Shown in pieces: positions 9,318 through 17,319 of a stretch of 59,899 nucleotides of DNA; position 1 is the stretch's first letter, and each line of letters begins with the position of its first letter. The DNA lies in contig SUTR01000009.1 of assembly GCA_015062825.1 (NCBI GenBank), positions 1 to 59,899 on the forward strand. The letters are read 5' to 3'. Position numbers and translations under genes: made by a program. Source of the DNA: Methanosphaera stadtmanae. Lineage in GTDB: Archaea > Methanobacteriota > Methanobacteria > Methanobacteriales > Methanobacteriaceae. The notes beneath the pieces are model-generated. The model was not told the origin of the DNA. It saw only the letters and a list, made by a program, of their open reading frames with translations, and made no database searches.

Positions 9318-11024
9318 ATGTTTTTAGAAGAAAATGAAAAAGTTTTAAAAAATGTGGGTGGTCTTGATTATAAATATGCATTATTATTTAAAAAGTTTTT
9401 TAAAGAAAATCATATTTCTAATTGTTTGGAATTAGGATTTGCTAATGGTAAATCTTCTTGTTATATTGCATCAATATTAAAAGATCGTGGTGATGGTCAT
9501 TTAACGACAATAGATTTACATTCTGCTAAAAATTTGACTCCTAATATATATGATTTATCAAAAGAATTAGATTTAGATGAGTATATTACACCTTATTTTG
9601 AAAGGCATTCCTACACCTGGAGATTAATGAAGTTAATAGAAGTAAATCCAGAACCAATATTTGATTTTTGTTTTATAGATGGTTCTCATAATTGGTATCA
9701 TGATGGTTTTGCATTTTTTTTAGTTGATAAACTACTTAAACCTGGTGCTTTATTAGTTTTTGAAGCTTTAAATTGGACATATAATTCAAGTCCATCGTTG
9801 AAAAATACTGATTTTGTAAAAATGATGGATGATGATGAAAAAAAAATTCCTCATATAAAGCAGATTTACGAATTATTAGTTAAAACACATCCTGATTATG
9901 AACGTTTTGATACTATTGATGATAGATTAGCTTGGGCTTTTAAAAAGCAAGATAATTTTGTAATGACTATGAAAAATCAAAGATCAATTTTTCATTCAGA
10001 TGATGAATATATTCACACATATTACTACAATAAATTAAATAATTCTATAAAAGATTTATCTTCTAAATTATCTATATATGAAGAAAAATATAATGAATTT
10101 GAAAAAAACACTCTTGAATCATTTAATTCTGAAAATATTTTATTCAATACATTATTTTTAGACTATAATTTAGAACCTAATAAACTGCTTAGAAATATTC
10201 AAACTTTATGTTCTGAATTATTACTATTTGTTGCTAATATTTGTAAAAAGTATAACTTAAAATGGTGGTTAGATTATGGTAATTTATTAGGTGCCGTACG
10301 TCATGAAAATTTTGTTCCTTGGGATGATGATATTGATATTGGAATGATGAGAGAAGATTATCATAAACTAGTTGATGTAATTCATGATGAAATAGTTCGT
10401 GTCAACTTATCTGAAATTATAGATGTTGATTATCGTTACCGAAACTTCTATGGAAATGATGTTAATTCATTTATTCAATTATTTGTAATAAATAAAGAGA
10501 TGGAAAAAAATAATGTTTTAGCAGGTGTAGATATATTTCCTTATGATTATTTACAAAAGTATAATCAAAAAACTTTTGGAACTTTTTATGAACAATCCAA
10601 ATGGAATTTTTATAACTATTTAACTAATGGAAATGATAAATCTAAACTTTATATGGGTTTGGATTATGATATTGTTATTGAAAAATATTATGAAGAATTA
10701 AACCTATCATATAATAAATCTGAATATATTATACCTGGAGTAGAGGGTTCATGTGGATATAATGGTAGTAATCTGTATGAATTAATGATTTTGGATACAG
10801 ATAAAGTATTTCCTTTAAAAAATAGAAAATTTGGTAATTATGAGTTTCCATGTCCTAATAATGCGGATTATTATTTGGAATCAATTTATGGAGATTATAT
10901 GAAAGTACCTAAATCAATACGTTCTCATGGTAGGGTCAACTTTTTTAGAAAAGATGAAAATATTAATGATTTATTTGAATTATTTATAAATAAATTTAAA
11001 GAAGTTAATAGTAATTTCTTTTAA
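9318..11024 (+). CDS. Methyltransferase-LicD fusion protein
   Basis: 568 residues joining two enzyme types. The N-terminal part (about 1-215) is a class I SAM methyltransferase: CLELGFANGKSSCYIAS is motif I, TTIDLH follows, and FDFCFIDGSHNWYHDGF is the acidic motif. A short helical linker (about 230-275) leads to a LicD domain (about 280-560) with WWLDYGNLLGAVRHENFVPW and WDDDIDIGM, the metal and nucleotide-binding acidic cluster of LicD nucleotidyltransferase-like proteins. LicD proteins transfer phosphocholine or related phospho-groups from CDP donors to glycans. The two functions occur as neighbouring separate genes at 21937-24754, which supports a joint role. It may methylate the glycan or head group and attach a phospho- or phosphonate substituent (inference). 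An AGGAAGTGA site precedes the ATG. Confidence 0.82.
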   Translation: MFLEENEKVLKNVGGLDYKYALLFKKFFKENHISNCLELGFANGKSSCYIASILKDRGDGHLTTIDLHSAKNLTPNIYDLSKELDLDEYITPYFERHSYTWRLMKLIEVNPEPIFDFCFIDGSHNWYHDGFAFFLVDKLLKPGALLVFEALNWTYNSSPSLKNTDFVKMMDDDEKKIPHIKQIYELLVKTHPDYERFDTIDDRLAWAFKKQDNFVMTMKNQRSIFHSDDEYIHTYYYNKLNNSIKDLSSKLSIYEEKYNEFEKNTLESFNSENILFNTLFLDYNLEPNKLLRNIQTLCSELLLFVANICKKYNLKWWLDYGNLLGAVRHENFVPWDDDIDIGMMREDYHKLVDVIHDEIVRVNLSEIIDVDYRYRNFYGNDVNSFIQLFVINKEMEKNNVLAGVDIFPYDYLQKYNQKTFGTFYEQSKWNFYNYLTNGNDKSKLYMGLDYDIVIEKYYEELNLSYNKSEYIIPGVEGSCGYNGSNLYELMILDTDKVFPLKNRKFGNYEFPCPNNADYYLESIYGDYMKVPKSIRSHGRVNFFRKDENINDLFELFINKFKEVNSNFF

Positions 11025-11058
11025 TTTAATTATTTTTAATATAAATTTGGTGATATAA

Positions 11059-12363
11059 ATGGGAGTTAAAGAGATTACCAACATACATATTAACTGTAAA
11101 TTTGATGAAATAAAAAATATACCTCTACATTATAATAAACGATTCGAATTAATCGTTGAATTAAATGGTGTGAAATATGAATTTTTATTAAATTTAAAAG
11201 AAAATTCCGAAAATTTATTAGTTTTGTTGACTAGTGCTTTAGCTTATGGGAAAAAAAATGATGCAGATAAACCAATATATAATCGTTGGAAATGGGATTT
11301 TGATTTTTCTACAATATGTTGTAATGATCCTACATTTTATTTAACAAATGAAATAAAAGGTGGTTTTTATATTGGAAAAAATGAAAATTGGTATTTAAAA
11401 AATATTTATTTAATACTTGTTGAATTATTTAAACGGTTAAATTTTTATAATGATAAAATTTATTTTTATGGTAGTTCAATGGGTGGTACAGCTGCATTAA
11501 TGTTAGCAGGTTTTTTTCAAGAATCTATAGCTATAGCTGATATTCCTATACTGGATATTACAAATAACTGGCATTGGAAATCAATTAAAAAATATTGTTT
11601 TAATGATGAAGATGAGGATGAAATACTTAAAAAACATGGTTATAAACTAAATATTATTGATTTTATCAATTATGTTGATTTTATACCTCATTCTTATTTG
11701 TTGATGGATTTAAGTGTGGGAGAAGATTATTTAGTTCAATATAAACCTTTTTTTAATTCTTTAAATGAAATTCAACATAATTCTTATGGTTCTAATATGA
11801 AAATACGTTTTGATCGAAAAAATAAAGGACATATGCCTCTCACAGAATTTGAATTTAAAAGTTTATTGAATAATATAATTCATCGTTCTAATAATTTTAA
11901 TATATCAGTTAATCCATCATATTTGGACTCTTTATTAAAATATTTAAAGGCTAGGGTTGATATCAAAAATGAGGGCATATCTACTAATGATATAGAGATT
12001 ATAAATGTATCTGATTCTAAAACTCAAATATCTAAACCTTCTTGGTCAAAAGATGAAAAAGGTATTGGAACTTCAATTGTAAGTTATGCATGTTCATTAA
12101 ACATAAAATTTAGATGTATAAATAATGGTTTATTAAATATACGTTTAAGGACTATAGATTATAGAGATAAAAATAGGGAAAGATTTCCTATATACTTATG
12201 TTATGAAAAGTTAACTCTTAATAATAAAATCATTTTTGATGAAGATAAAACTGTAACTCATGATAAACCATTTTTATTTAAAAAAAATGTAAAAAATAAT
12301 GAAATAATTGAAATTAGTATTAATTGGCGGTCTTTTGATGGAAAATGTGAATATATTCCATGA
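11059..12363 (+). CDS. Alpha/beta-hydrolase-like protein (Asp2/XcbB-like) with C-terminal RVDI domain
   Basis: 434 residues. The central part contains FYGSSMGGTAALMLAG (near residue 135), a nucleophile elbow with Ser as in alpha/beta hydrolases, and a later KGHMPL that could give the catalytic His. This layout is seen in the accessory Sec protein Asp2 and in capsule proteins of the XcbB/CpsF type, which act on glycans, some as acetyltransferases. Residues 292-434 form a separate, probably beta-rich domain (LLKYLKARVDI...RDKNRERFPIY...HDKPF) also found at the end of the next protein. GGTGATATAA precedes the ATG. The stop overlaps the next start (ATGA), so the two are translationally coupled. 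A glycan O-acyltransferase role is an inference. Confidence 0.6.
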   Translation: MGVKEITNIHINCKFDEIKNIPLHYNKRFELIVELNGVKYEFLLNLKENSENLLVLLTSALAYGKKNDADKPIYNRWKWDFDFSTICCNDPTFYLTNEIKGGFYIGKNENWYLKNIYLILVELFKRLNFYNDKIYFYGSSMGGTAALMLAGFFQESIAIADIPILDITNNWHWKSIKKYCFNDEDEDEILKKHGYKLNIIDFINYVDFIPHSYLLMDLSVGEDYLVQYKPFFNSLNEIQHNSYGSNMKIRFDRKNKGHMPLTEFEFKSLLNNIIHRSNNFNISVNPSYLDSLLKYLKARVDIKNEGISTNDIEIINVSDSKTQISKPSWSKDEKGIGTSIVSYACSLNIKFRCINNGLLNIRLRTIDYRDKNRERFPIYLCYEKLTLNNKIIFDEDKTVTHDKPFLFKKNVKNNEIIEISINWRSFDGKCEYIP

Positions 12364-13748
12364 AATATTGTGTTGTGTTTAAAATGAAAAGTATTAAAAA
12401 TATAGCTATCTATGGTTCTTGCATTTCCAAAGATCCATTTACAACTGCATTTAATTCGAACTATAAAGAGAAATATAATTGTATAATAAATGATCAAAGA
12501 CATTCCTTTATTTCTACTTTGCAAGAAGAAGAAGATTTTGATGAGGGTGATTTGGTAATTTATCCAGAAAATAGAAATAATAAATTTATCTCTAAATGTA
12601 TTAAAGAAGATTTACAAAAAACATTTAAATATTCTATTAAAAGTAATAAAATAGATTATTTGGTTTTTGATATCAATTTTGAAGTTGAAACAGGAGTCCT
12701 GTTTTTTGATGATGGTAAAGTCATGACAAATATAACTCATATGGATAAAACGAAGTTTTATAATAAATTAAAAAACAAAAAAGTATTAAATATTTTTAAT
12801 AATCCTAAAAAATTTTTTAATTTATGGAAATCTTATTGTGATGATTTTTTTAAATTTATGGAAGAAGAAAGTCCACATACAAAAATAATATTAGCTGAAG
12901 TTAGAGCATTAAATAAAGTTCAAAAACCTGATGGAACAGTATATACGGAAAAATATTTCACGCCCCAAGTTGAACTCAAAAATGTTTTTTTTAAAAAATT
13001 TGAGAATTATATCATAAAAAATCATAATGTTTATGTGATTAAATTTGATAATAACACAGTTTTAAAGGAAAATCATCGTTGGGGAAAACATTATGTACAT
13101 TATTATGATCAGTATTATTCTAACTTTTTAAATCAAGTAAATAAAATAGTGGAATATGATGAATTAAAAACGGAGATATATTCATCTGAAAATACTAATC
13201 AGTATAATTCAAATTTTTCAGAAAATGATTTTTATAATAATTTAACTGATAAAAATACGGAATTAGAAGAAAAATTAGATCAAACTTTGATTGAATTATA
13301 TGATTTAAAAAAAGATTTGTTAAAATATTTAACAGCACGTGTGGATATTTTGAATTATGGTACTGGAAAAGGAATTACTATTTTGGATATTTCTGATAAA
13401 AATGTATTTAAATACAGTCCAACATGGTTAGATAGTCAAGTTGCTTCTGGAATTATTGTTGAAAGTACTAAAAAAAGTATGAAGATTAAATTTAAATCTA
13501 ATGAAGAGGGAGTTTTAAAAATATTTCTTCGAAGCAAAGATGTACGTGATAGAAATAGAAAACGTTTTCCAATATATATTGATTATACTAAATTTATAGT
13601 CAATGATGATGTTATCTTTGATACTAATAAGTTAATCAATCATGATAAATGTTTTATTTATGAAAAACCTGTTAATTTAGATGAAATTTTGACAATTGAA
13701 TTTTCATGGTTACCTTTTAATGTTGAAAGTGATTTTTCTGGATTTTAA
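12360..13748 (+). CDS. DUF6270-like (GSC motif) protein with coiled coil and C-terminal RVDI domain
   Basis: 462 residues. The N-terminal domain has IAIYGSCISKDPF and, near its end, NHRWGKHYVHYYDQYY, matching the two other DUF6270-type proteins at 55774-56688 and 56895-57857 (GSCV...HIWGK..VHYN). The Ser in GSC and the late His are arranged as in SGNH-type hydrolases or acyltransferases, but that activity is an inference. A short coiled coil (about 290-318) precedes residues 320-462, which align with the C-terminal domain of the preceding protein. The ATG at 12360 overlaps the upstream stop (ATGA). The paralogues would fit a start at 12384 (MKSIKNIAIYGSC) equally well, and neither start has a clear ribosome binding site. 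Confidence 0.65.
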   Translation: MKYCVVFKMKSIKNIAIYGSCISKDPFTTAFNSNYKEKYNCIINDQRHSFISTLQEEEDFDEGDLVIYPENRNNKFISKCIKEDLQKTFKYSIKSNKIDYLVFDINFEVETGVLFFDDGKVMTNITHMDKTKFYNKLKNKKVLNIFNNPKKFFNLWKSYCDDFFKFMEEESPHTKIILAEVRALNKVQKPDGTVYTEKYFTPQVELKNVFFKKFENYIIKNHNVYVIKFDNNTVLKENHRWGKHYVHYYDQYYSNFLNQVNKIVEYDELKTEIYSSENTNQYNSNFSENDFYNNLTDKNTELEEKLDQTLIELYDLKKDLLKYLTARVDILNYGTGKGITILDISDKNVFKYSPTWLDSQVASGIIVESTKKSMKIKFKSNEEGVLKIFLRSKDVRDRNRKRFPIYIDYTKFIVNDDVIFDTNKLINHDKCFIYEKPVNLDEILTIEFSWLPFNVESDFSGF

Positions 13749-13837
13749 TGTTTTATTGAATTCATATTAAGATTATGTTTTTTTTCTGATTATTTTTTCA
13801 TTAATATTTTTAAAAAAACATTTTTTTTTAAACATAA

Positions 13838-13901
13838 ATGAACTTTTACATAACTTAATGTCCTAAAACTATATAAATGTCAATAACCTAAATAAGTTCA
13901 T
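13838..13901 (+). promoter_or_regulatory. TATA box flanked by an inverted repeat, upstream of the small membrane protein gene
   Basis: A good archaeal TATA box (TATATAAA, 13870-13877) preceded by CTAAAAC lies about 50 bases before the ATG at 13925. It is flanked by the exact inverted repeat ATGAACTT (13838-13845) and AAGTTCAT (13894-13901). The arms are far apart, so a regulator-binding pair is more likely than an RNA hairpin. The 8-base arms could still be chance in such A+T-rich DNA. Confidence 0.45.
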
Positions 13902-13924
13902 CTAATTATAAGGGGGAAATACTG

Positions 13925-14386
13925 ATGAATAAGAAGGTCGTTTATTCAATTATTGTACTAATTATTATAATTATCTTAGTTATTGTTAGTTATGGTTATT
14001 TAAATAGTAATTCTGGTAATCTAACATTTGGTAATCATTCTCAAGTTTCCGCAATAAACGGTTTCAAACATCAGACCAATAATGAAGGTAGAATAATATT
14101 TAAAAATAATGTTACAATAATAAATGTTGATGAACTCAATCCTAATGAAAATTTAGATGAGTGGTTAGATAAATTTATTAAAAGATGGGGTGAAGAGTAT
14201 AAAATTGAAAATTCTTCTTTTGTATATAAGGATAATTTTACAGTAAGAAACACAACTTCATTTAAAGATGATAAATTTTATTCAGCTCATTATTTATTTA
14301 AAAAGAATAATAAAACATTTCACATATACTTAAAAGGTAATCAAAATGAAACGGCTGTAATGTCATTGATTGATTCTATTCATTAA
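13925..14386 (+). CDS. Small membrane-anchored extracytoplasmic protein
   Basis: 153 residues of unknown function. MNKKVVYSII leads into a single very hydrophobic segment (about 5-25, rich in Ile/Val/Leu), then a soluble, charged domain of about 125 residues expected outside the cell. It resembles the protein at 24850-25302 in length, single N-terminal anchor and layout (acidic D-E-x-N-x-N segment, then Y/F-x-F-K-K/N-N-x-T-K-x-x-I, then a final S-x-I/N-S-x/F helix), so the two are probable paralogues. Each follows a LicD-containing operon. A GGGGG site precedes the ATG, and the gene has its own likely promoter. It may be a surface sensor or an accessory to glycan assembly (inference only). 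Confidence 0.6.
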   Translation: MNKKVVYSIIVLIIIIILVIVSYGYLNSNSGNLTFGNHSQVSAINGFKHQTNNEGRIIFKNNVTIINVDELNPNENLDEWLDKFIKRWGEEYKIENSSFVYKDNFTVRNTTSFKDDKFYSAHYLFKKNNKTFHIYLKGNQNETAVMSLIDSIH

Positions 14387-14431
14387 TATTAATATTTTTA
14401 TATGGAGAAAATATTCTTAATCTTTTTTAGA

Positions 14432-14456
14432 GGTCATGAAAACGAGTTTCTTGACC
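14432..14456 (+). terminator. Hairpin with T-rich tail
   Basis: GGTCATGAAA (14432-14441) and TTTCTTGACC (14447-14456) pair in a 10-base stem with one mismatch around ACGAG. A run of T follows a few bases later. It lies 46 bases after the stop of the small membrane protein gene, so it may end that transcript. Archaeal termination depends mainly on the T tract. Confidence 0.4.
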
Positions 14457-14793
14457 ATATAATATTATTTTTTTATTCTAGTTTTTTACCAAAAGTATTT
14501 TATGAACATATATTTCTATGAAAAACTGTCTTTCAGAGATTTTTATGGTATAAATTTTTAGATAAGAAACTATATTTGACTGTGAGTTAATCTTGTTTAA
14601 ATAATATTTTTTTTTTAACACGATGTTTATGCTATTTTATAATATAATGGTAAATATATAACAGTCAATTATATTATTTTTATAGTTTTAATTTTTAGTA
14701 ATAACTATACTTAAAAAAAGTAAATATAATTAAAACTAGATTTACAGTAGTTATATATTCAAATGTTGATAACTCTATAAAAAAAAGAAAAAT

Positions 14794-14830
14794 AGGGTTT
14801 AAACCTAAAAATTAAAATCTTAAAAAGATT
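14794..14830 (-). terminator. Probable terminator of the rfbA-rfbB operon
   Basis: AATCTT (14816-14821) and AAGATT (14825-14830) form a short hairpin 6 bases beyond the rfbB stop. Next in the minus direction come a T-rich stretch and the palindrome GGTTTAAACC (14796-14805), then TATTTTTC. Position and T-rich context suggest termination. Confidence 0.4.
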
Positions 14831-14836
14831 AAATTT

Positions 14837-15781
14837 TTATTGTACTGATTTGTATAGTCGTTCTGAGTTTGCCTTGTACCACTGAACTGTTTTTTCCATT
14901 GCATCTTCGAATTTCCATTGTGGTGTCCATCCGAGTTTTTTGGTTTTTGATGCATCCAGTGAGTATCTGCGGTCGTGTCCTAGTCTGTCATCTACGTGTT
15001 GTATTAGGCTTTCTGGTTTTCCTAGTTTTTCAAGTATTAGTTTGGTGATTTCCATGTTGTTTTTTTCGTTTCCTCCACCAATGTTGTATACTTCTCCTAG
15101 TTTTCCCTTATGTAGTACTGTGTCTACTCCTGCACAGTTGTCTTCGACGTATATCCAGTCTCTGACGTTTTGTCCATCACCATATACTGGTAGTTTTTCA
15201 TCGTGTAATGCTTTTAGGATAAATAATGGTATGAGTTTTTCTGGAAATTGTCTTGGTCCGAAGTTGTTGCTGCTTCTTGTAATTATAACGGGTATATCGT
15301 ATGTCTTGTAATATGCATTGACTAGTAGGTCGCCACCTGCCTTACTTGCAGAATATGGACTTGATGGGTCTATGTTGTCGGTTTCCTTGAATGATCCTTC
15401 CATTATGCTGCCGTATACTTCATCTGTAGATATTTGAATATATCGTTCGATATCATATTTACGTACTAATTCAAGTAGATTCTGCGTTCCAAGCACATCT
15501 GATTTGACAAATGATGCAGGATCAGTTATTGATTTGTCAACGTGTGTTTCAGCAGCAAAGTTAACTACCATATCTGCATCCTTCATGGCAAGTGATGCAT
15601 CGTCAACACTAGCAATGTCTCCTTTTATAAAGTTTATATCTAATCCTTCTAAATTAGTCATATCTCCTGCATAAGTAAGTTTATCAAGTACTGTTATTTC
15701 ATAATCCGGATATTTCTGTGCTATGTAATGAACAAAGTTTGATCCTATAAAACCTGCTCCACCAGTTATCATTAATTTCAT
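14837..15781 (-). CDS. rfbB: dTDP-glucose 4,6-dehydratase
   Basis: Short-chain dehydrogenase-type enzyme that converts dTDP-glucose to dTDP-4-keto-6-deoxyglucose, the branch point for rhamnose and other deoxysugars. The 314 residues show the Rossmann motif ITGGAGFIGSN, the catalytic STDEVYG (Thr-Asp-Glu) and PYSASK (Tyr-x-x-x-Lys), and RSSNNFGPRQFPEKLIP. I use the ATG at 15781 because GAGGT lies 8 bases upstream and homologues begin MKLMITGGAGF. A longer frame reaching 15820 would add 13 unlikely residues and run into rfbA. It lies 10 bases after rfbA in one operon. No RmlC/RmlD epimerase or reductase is visible in the window, so the final sugar is unknown. Confidence 0.94.
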   Translation of the reverse strand: MKLMITGGAGFIGSNFVHYIAQKYPDYEITVLDKLTYAGDMTNLEGLDINFIKGDIASVDDASLAMKDADMVVNFAAETHVDKSITDPASFVKSDVLGTQNLLELVRKYDIERYIQISTDEVYGSIMEGSFKETDNIDPSSPYSASKAGGDLLVNAYYKTYDIPVIITRSSNNFGPRQFPEKLIPLFILKALHDEKLPVYGDGQNVRDWIYVEDNCAGVDTVLHKGKLGEVYNIGGGNEKNNMEITKLILEKLGKPESLIQHVDDRLGHDRRYSLDASKTKKLGWTPQWKFEDAMEKTVQWYKANSERLYKSVQ

Positions 15782-15791
15782 TTTTTTACCT

Positions 15792-16859
15792 CTATAATTT
15801 AATCTGAGAATTTTCTCCAATTACAAAACTTCTTCCTTTTGGATAAGTGTTTTCATCTGATAATATTTTTGAATTTTGTCCTAGTAAACTTTCAGTTATT
15901 CTTTTGTCTGATCTTATTATGGAGTTTCCTATAACTATTGATGAATCTATTTCTGATTCAATTAGTTTTGTTTCATCTCCTATGGATGTGTATGGTCCTA
16001 CATATCCTTTGATTTCACAGTTTTGGCCTATTATTGCAGGTCCTTTGATTACTGATCCTGATTTGACTATGGTGTTTTTACCGATTTGTACTTTTCCCTT
16101 GATTTTAACGTTTTCTTCAATTAATCCTTCAATTTTTGTTGTAAGTGTTTCAAGGATTAATTGATTTGCATCAAGTACATCTTCTGGTTTTCCCGTGTCT
16201 TTCCACCAGCCTTCCACTACAAATGAGTCAACATTTAAGTCTTCATCTATTAATTGTTGGATTGCATCGGTTATTTCTAATTCTCCTCGCCATGAAGGTT
16301 TTATCTTACTTATTGCATCAAATATGTTGTTTTTGAATAAGTATATTCCCACTAGTGCAAGATTACTTTTTGGATGTTCTGGTTTTTCAACGAGATTTAT
16401 TACTTCATCATTATCATTTAATTCAGCAACACCAAATTGACGTGGATCTTCTACAGGCTGTAATAGTATTCTTGCAGAAAAGTCTGATTCATCAAATTCA
16501 CTTACAAATTCTTCAATACCTGATTTAAGAATATTATCTCCAAGATACATTACAAATGATTCTTTGCCAACAAAATCCTGGGCAGTGGCTGCTGCATGAG
16601 CTAAACCTTTAGGCTCTCCCTGCATGATATATGTTATATTCACACCTAAATCTGAACCATCACCTAATGCATCCTTAATCTTGTTTGGCATATTAGTTCC
16701 AAGAATAATTCCTATTTCAGTTATTCCGGCATCTCTTAAATCTTCAATAGCATATTCAATGACTGGCTTGTTAGCTATTGGAATCAACTGTTTAGGTCCT
16801 GTATGTGTCAATGGCCTTAACCTTGTTCCATGTCCACCAGATAAAATTATACCTTTCAT
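15792..16859 (-). CDS. rfbA: Glucose-1-phosphate thymidylyltransferase, long form
   Basis: Makes dTDP-glucose from dTTP and glucose-1-phosphate. The N-terminal nucleotidyltransferase domain (about 1-235) carries GGHGTRLRPLTHTGPKQLIP, then YLGDNI, VEKPEHPKS and the EGWWKDTGKPEDVL segment. The extra C-terminal part (about 245-355) has hexapeptide-like Ile/Val-Gly spacing (IKGKVQIGKN, IGQNCEIKG), a left-handed beta-helix, as in the archaeal and actinobacterial long RmlA form. The length of 355 fits. GGAG precedes the ATG, and TATA-like sequence lies near 16908-16930 on the minus strand. It starts a two-gene operon with rfbB. Confidence 0.93.
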   Translation of the reverse strand: MKGIILSGGHGTRLRPLTHTGPKQLIPIANKPVIEYAIEDLRDAGITEIGIILGTNMPNKIKDALGDGSDLGVNITYIMQGEPKGLAHAAATAQDFVGKESFVMYLGDNILKSGIEEFVSEFDESDFSARILLQPVEDPRQFGVAELNDNDEVINLVEKPEHPKSNLALVGIYLFKNNIFDAISKIKPSWRGELEITDAIQQLIDEDLNVDSFVVEGWWKDTGKPEDVLDANQLILETLTTKIEGLIEENVKIKGKVQIGKNTIVKSGSVIKGPAIIGQNCEIKGYVGPYTSIGDETKLIESEIDSSIVIGNSIIRSDKRITESLLGQNSKILSDENTYPKGRSFVIGENSQIKL

Positions 16860-17319
16860 ATTGAAAGTCTCCTTACATTTAGTTTTTGAAGTTCCTGTAT
16901 TTATTCACTTATAAAAAATTATATAATATGAATATCTTTATGTTAATATTATTATAGTTTACTTAAACATTTTTTTTAATACATTTTAATTATTCATTTT
17001 TATTTTTATTTATTTTAATTATTAGACAATAAAAATAGTTAATACATAGAATTTTGTAAAAAAACTTTTTTTTAAAGCTACTAATTTGTATAATCTCTGA
17101 AATTTATTGATGTTTAAATAACTACTCGTTAAATATTATTTATTTATTCTATTTAAAGATGGTTTTTCCAAAGAGTTAAACTTATATTATATAAAAATAA
17201 GATTATTAAATAATTAAAATATTTTAAAAAAAACATCAAGGTGAAGTATTGTCAATTACATTATAAATAATATTTTTTTTACTTCATTTTAATATTTATA
17301 TTATTTTTTTGGTGGTTGT
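16860..17319. promoter_or_regulatory. Divergent intergenic region, 460 bases, promoters but no gene
   Basis: A+T-rich DNA between rfbA (minus) and the 1121-residue glycosyltransferase gene (plus). Minus-strand TATA-like elements lie at about 16908-16930, about 50 bases before the rfbA start. A plus-strand TATA box (TTATATAAA, 17187-17195) lies about 125 bases before the GTG at 17320. I see no RNA gene or open frame with a ribosome binding site. Confidence 0.5.

Larger units (their letters stand above)
14387..14836. other. Convergent intergenic region, 450 bases, no gene
   Basis: A+T-rich, no open frame with a ribosome binding site, no tRNA-like structure. It holds hairpins at 14432-14456 and 14794-14830 described separately. 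It separates the plus-strand small membrane protein gene from the end of rfbB. Confidence 0.6.

Noticed and set aside
15782-15820. 13-residue N-terminal extension of rfbB
   Set aside because: Overlaps rfbA, has no ribosome binding site, and precedes the conserved start MKLMITGGAGF, which has GAGGT upstream.
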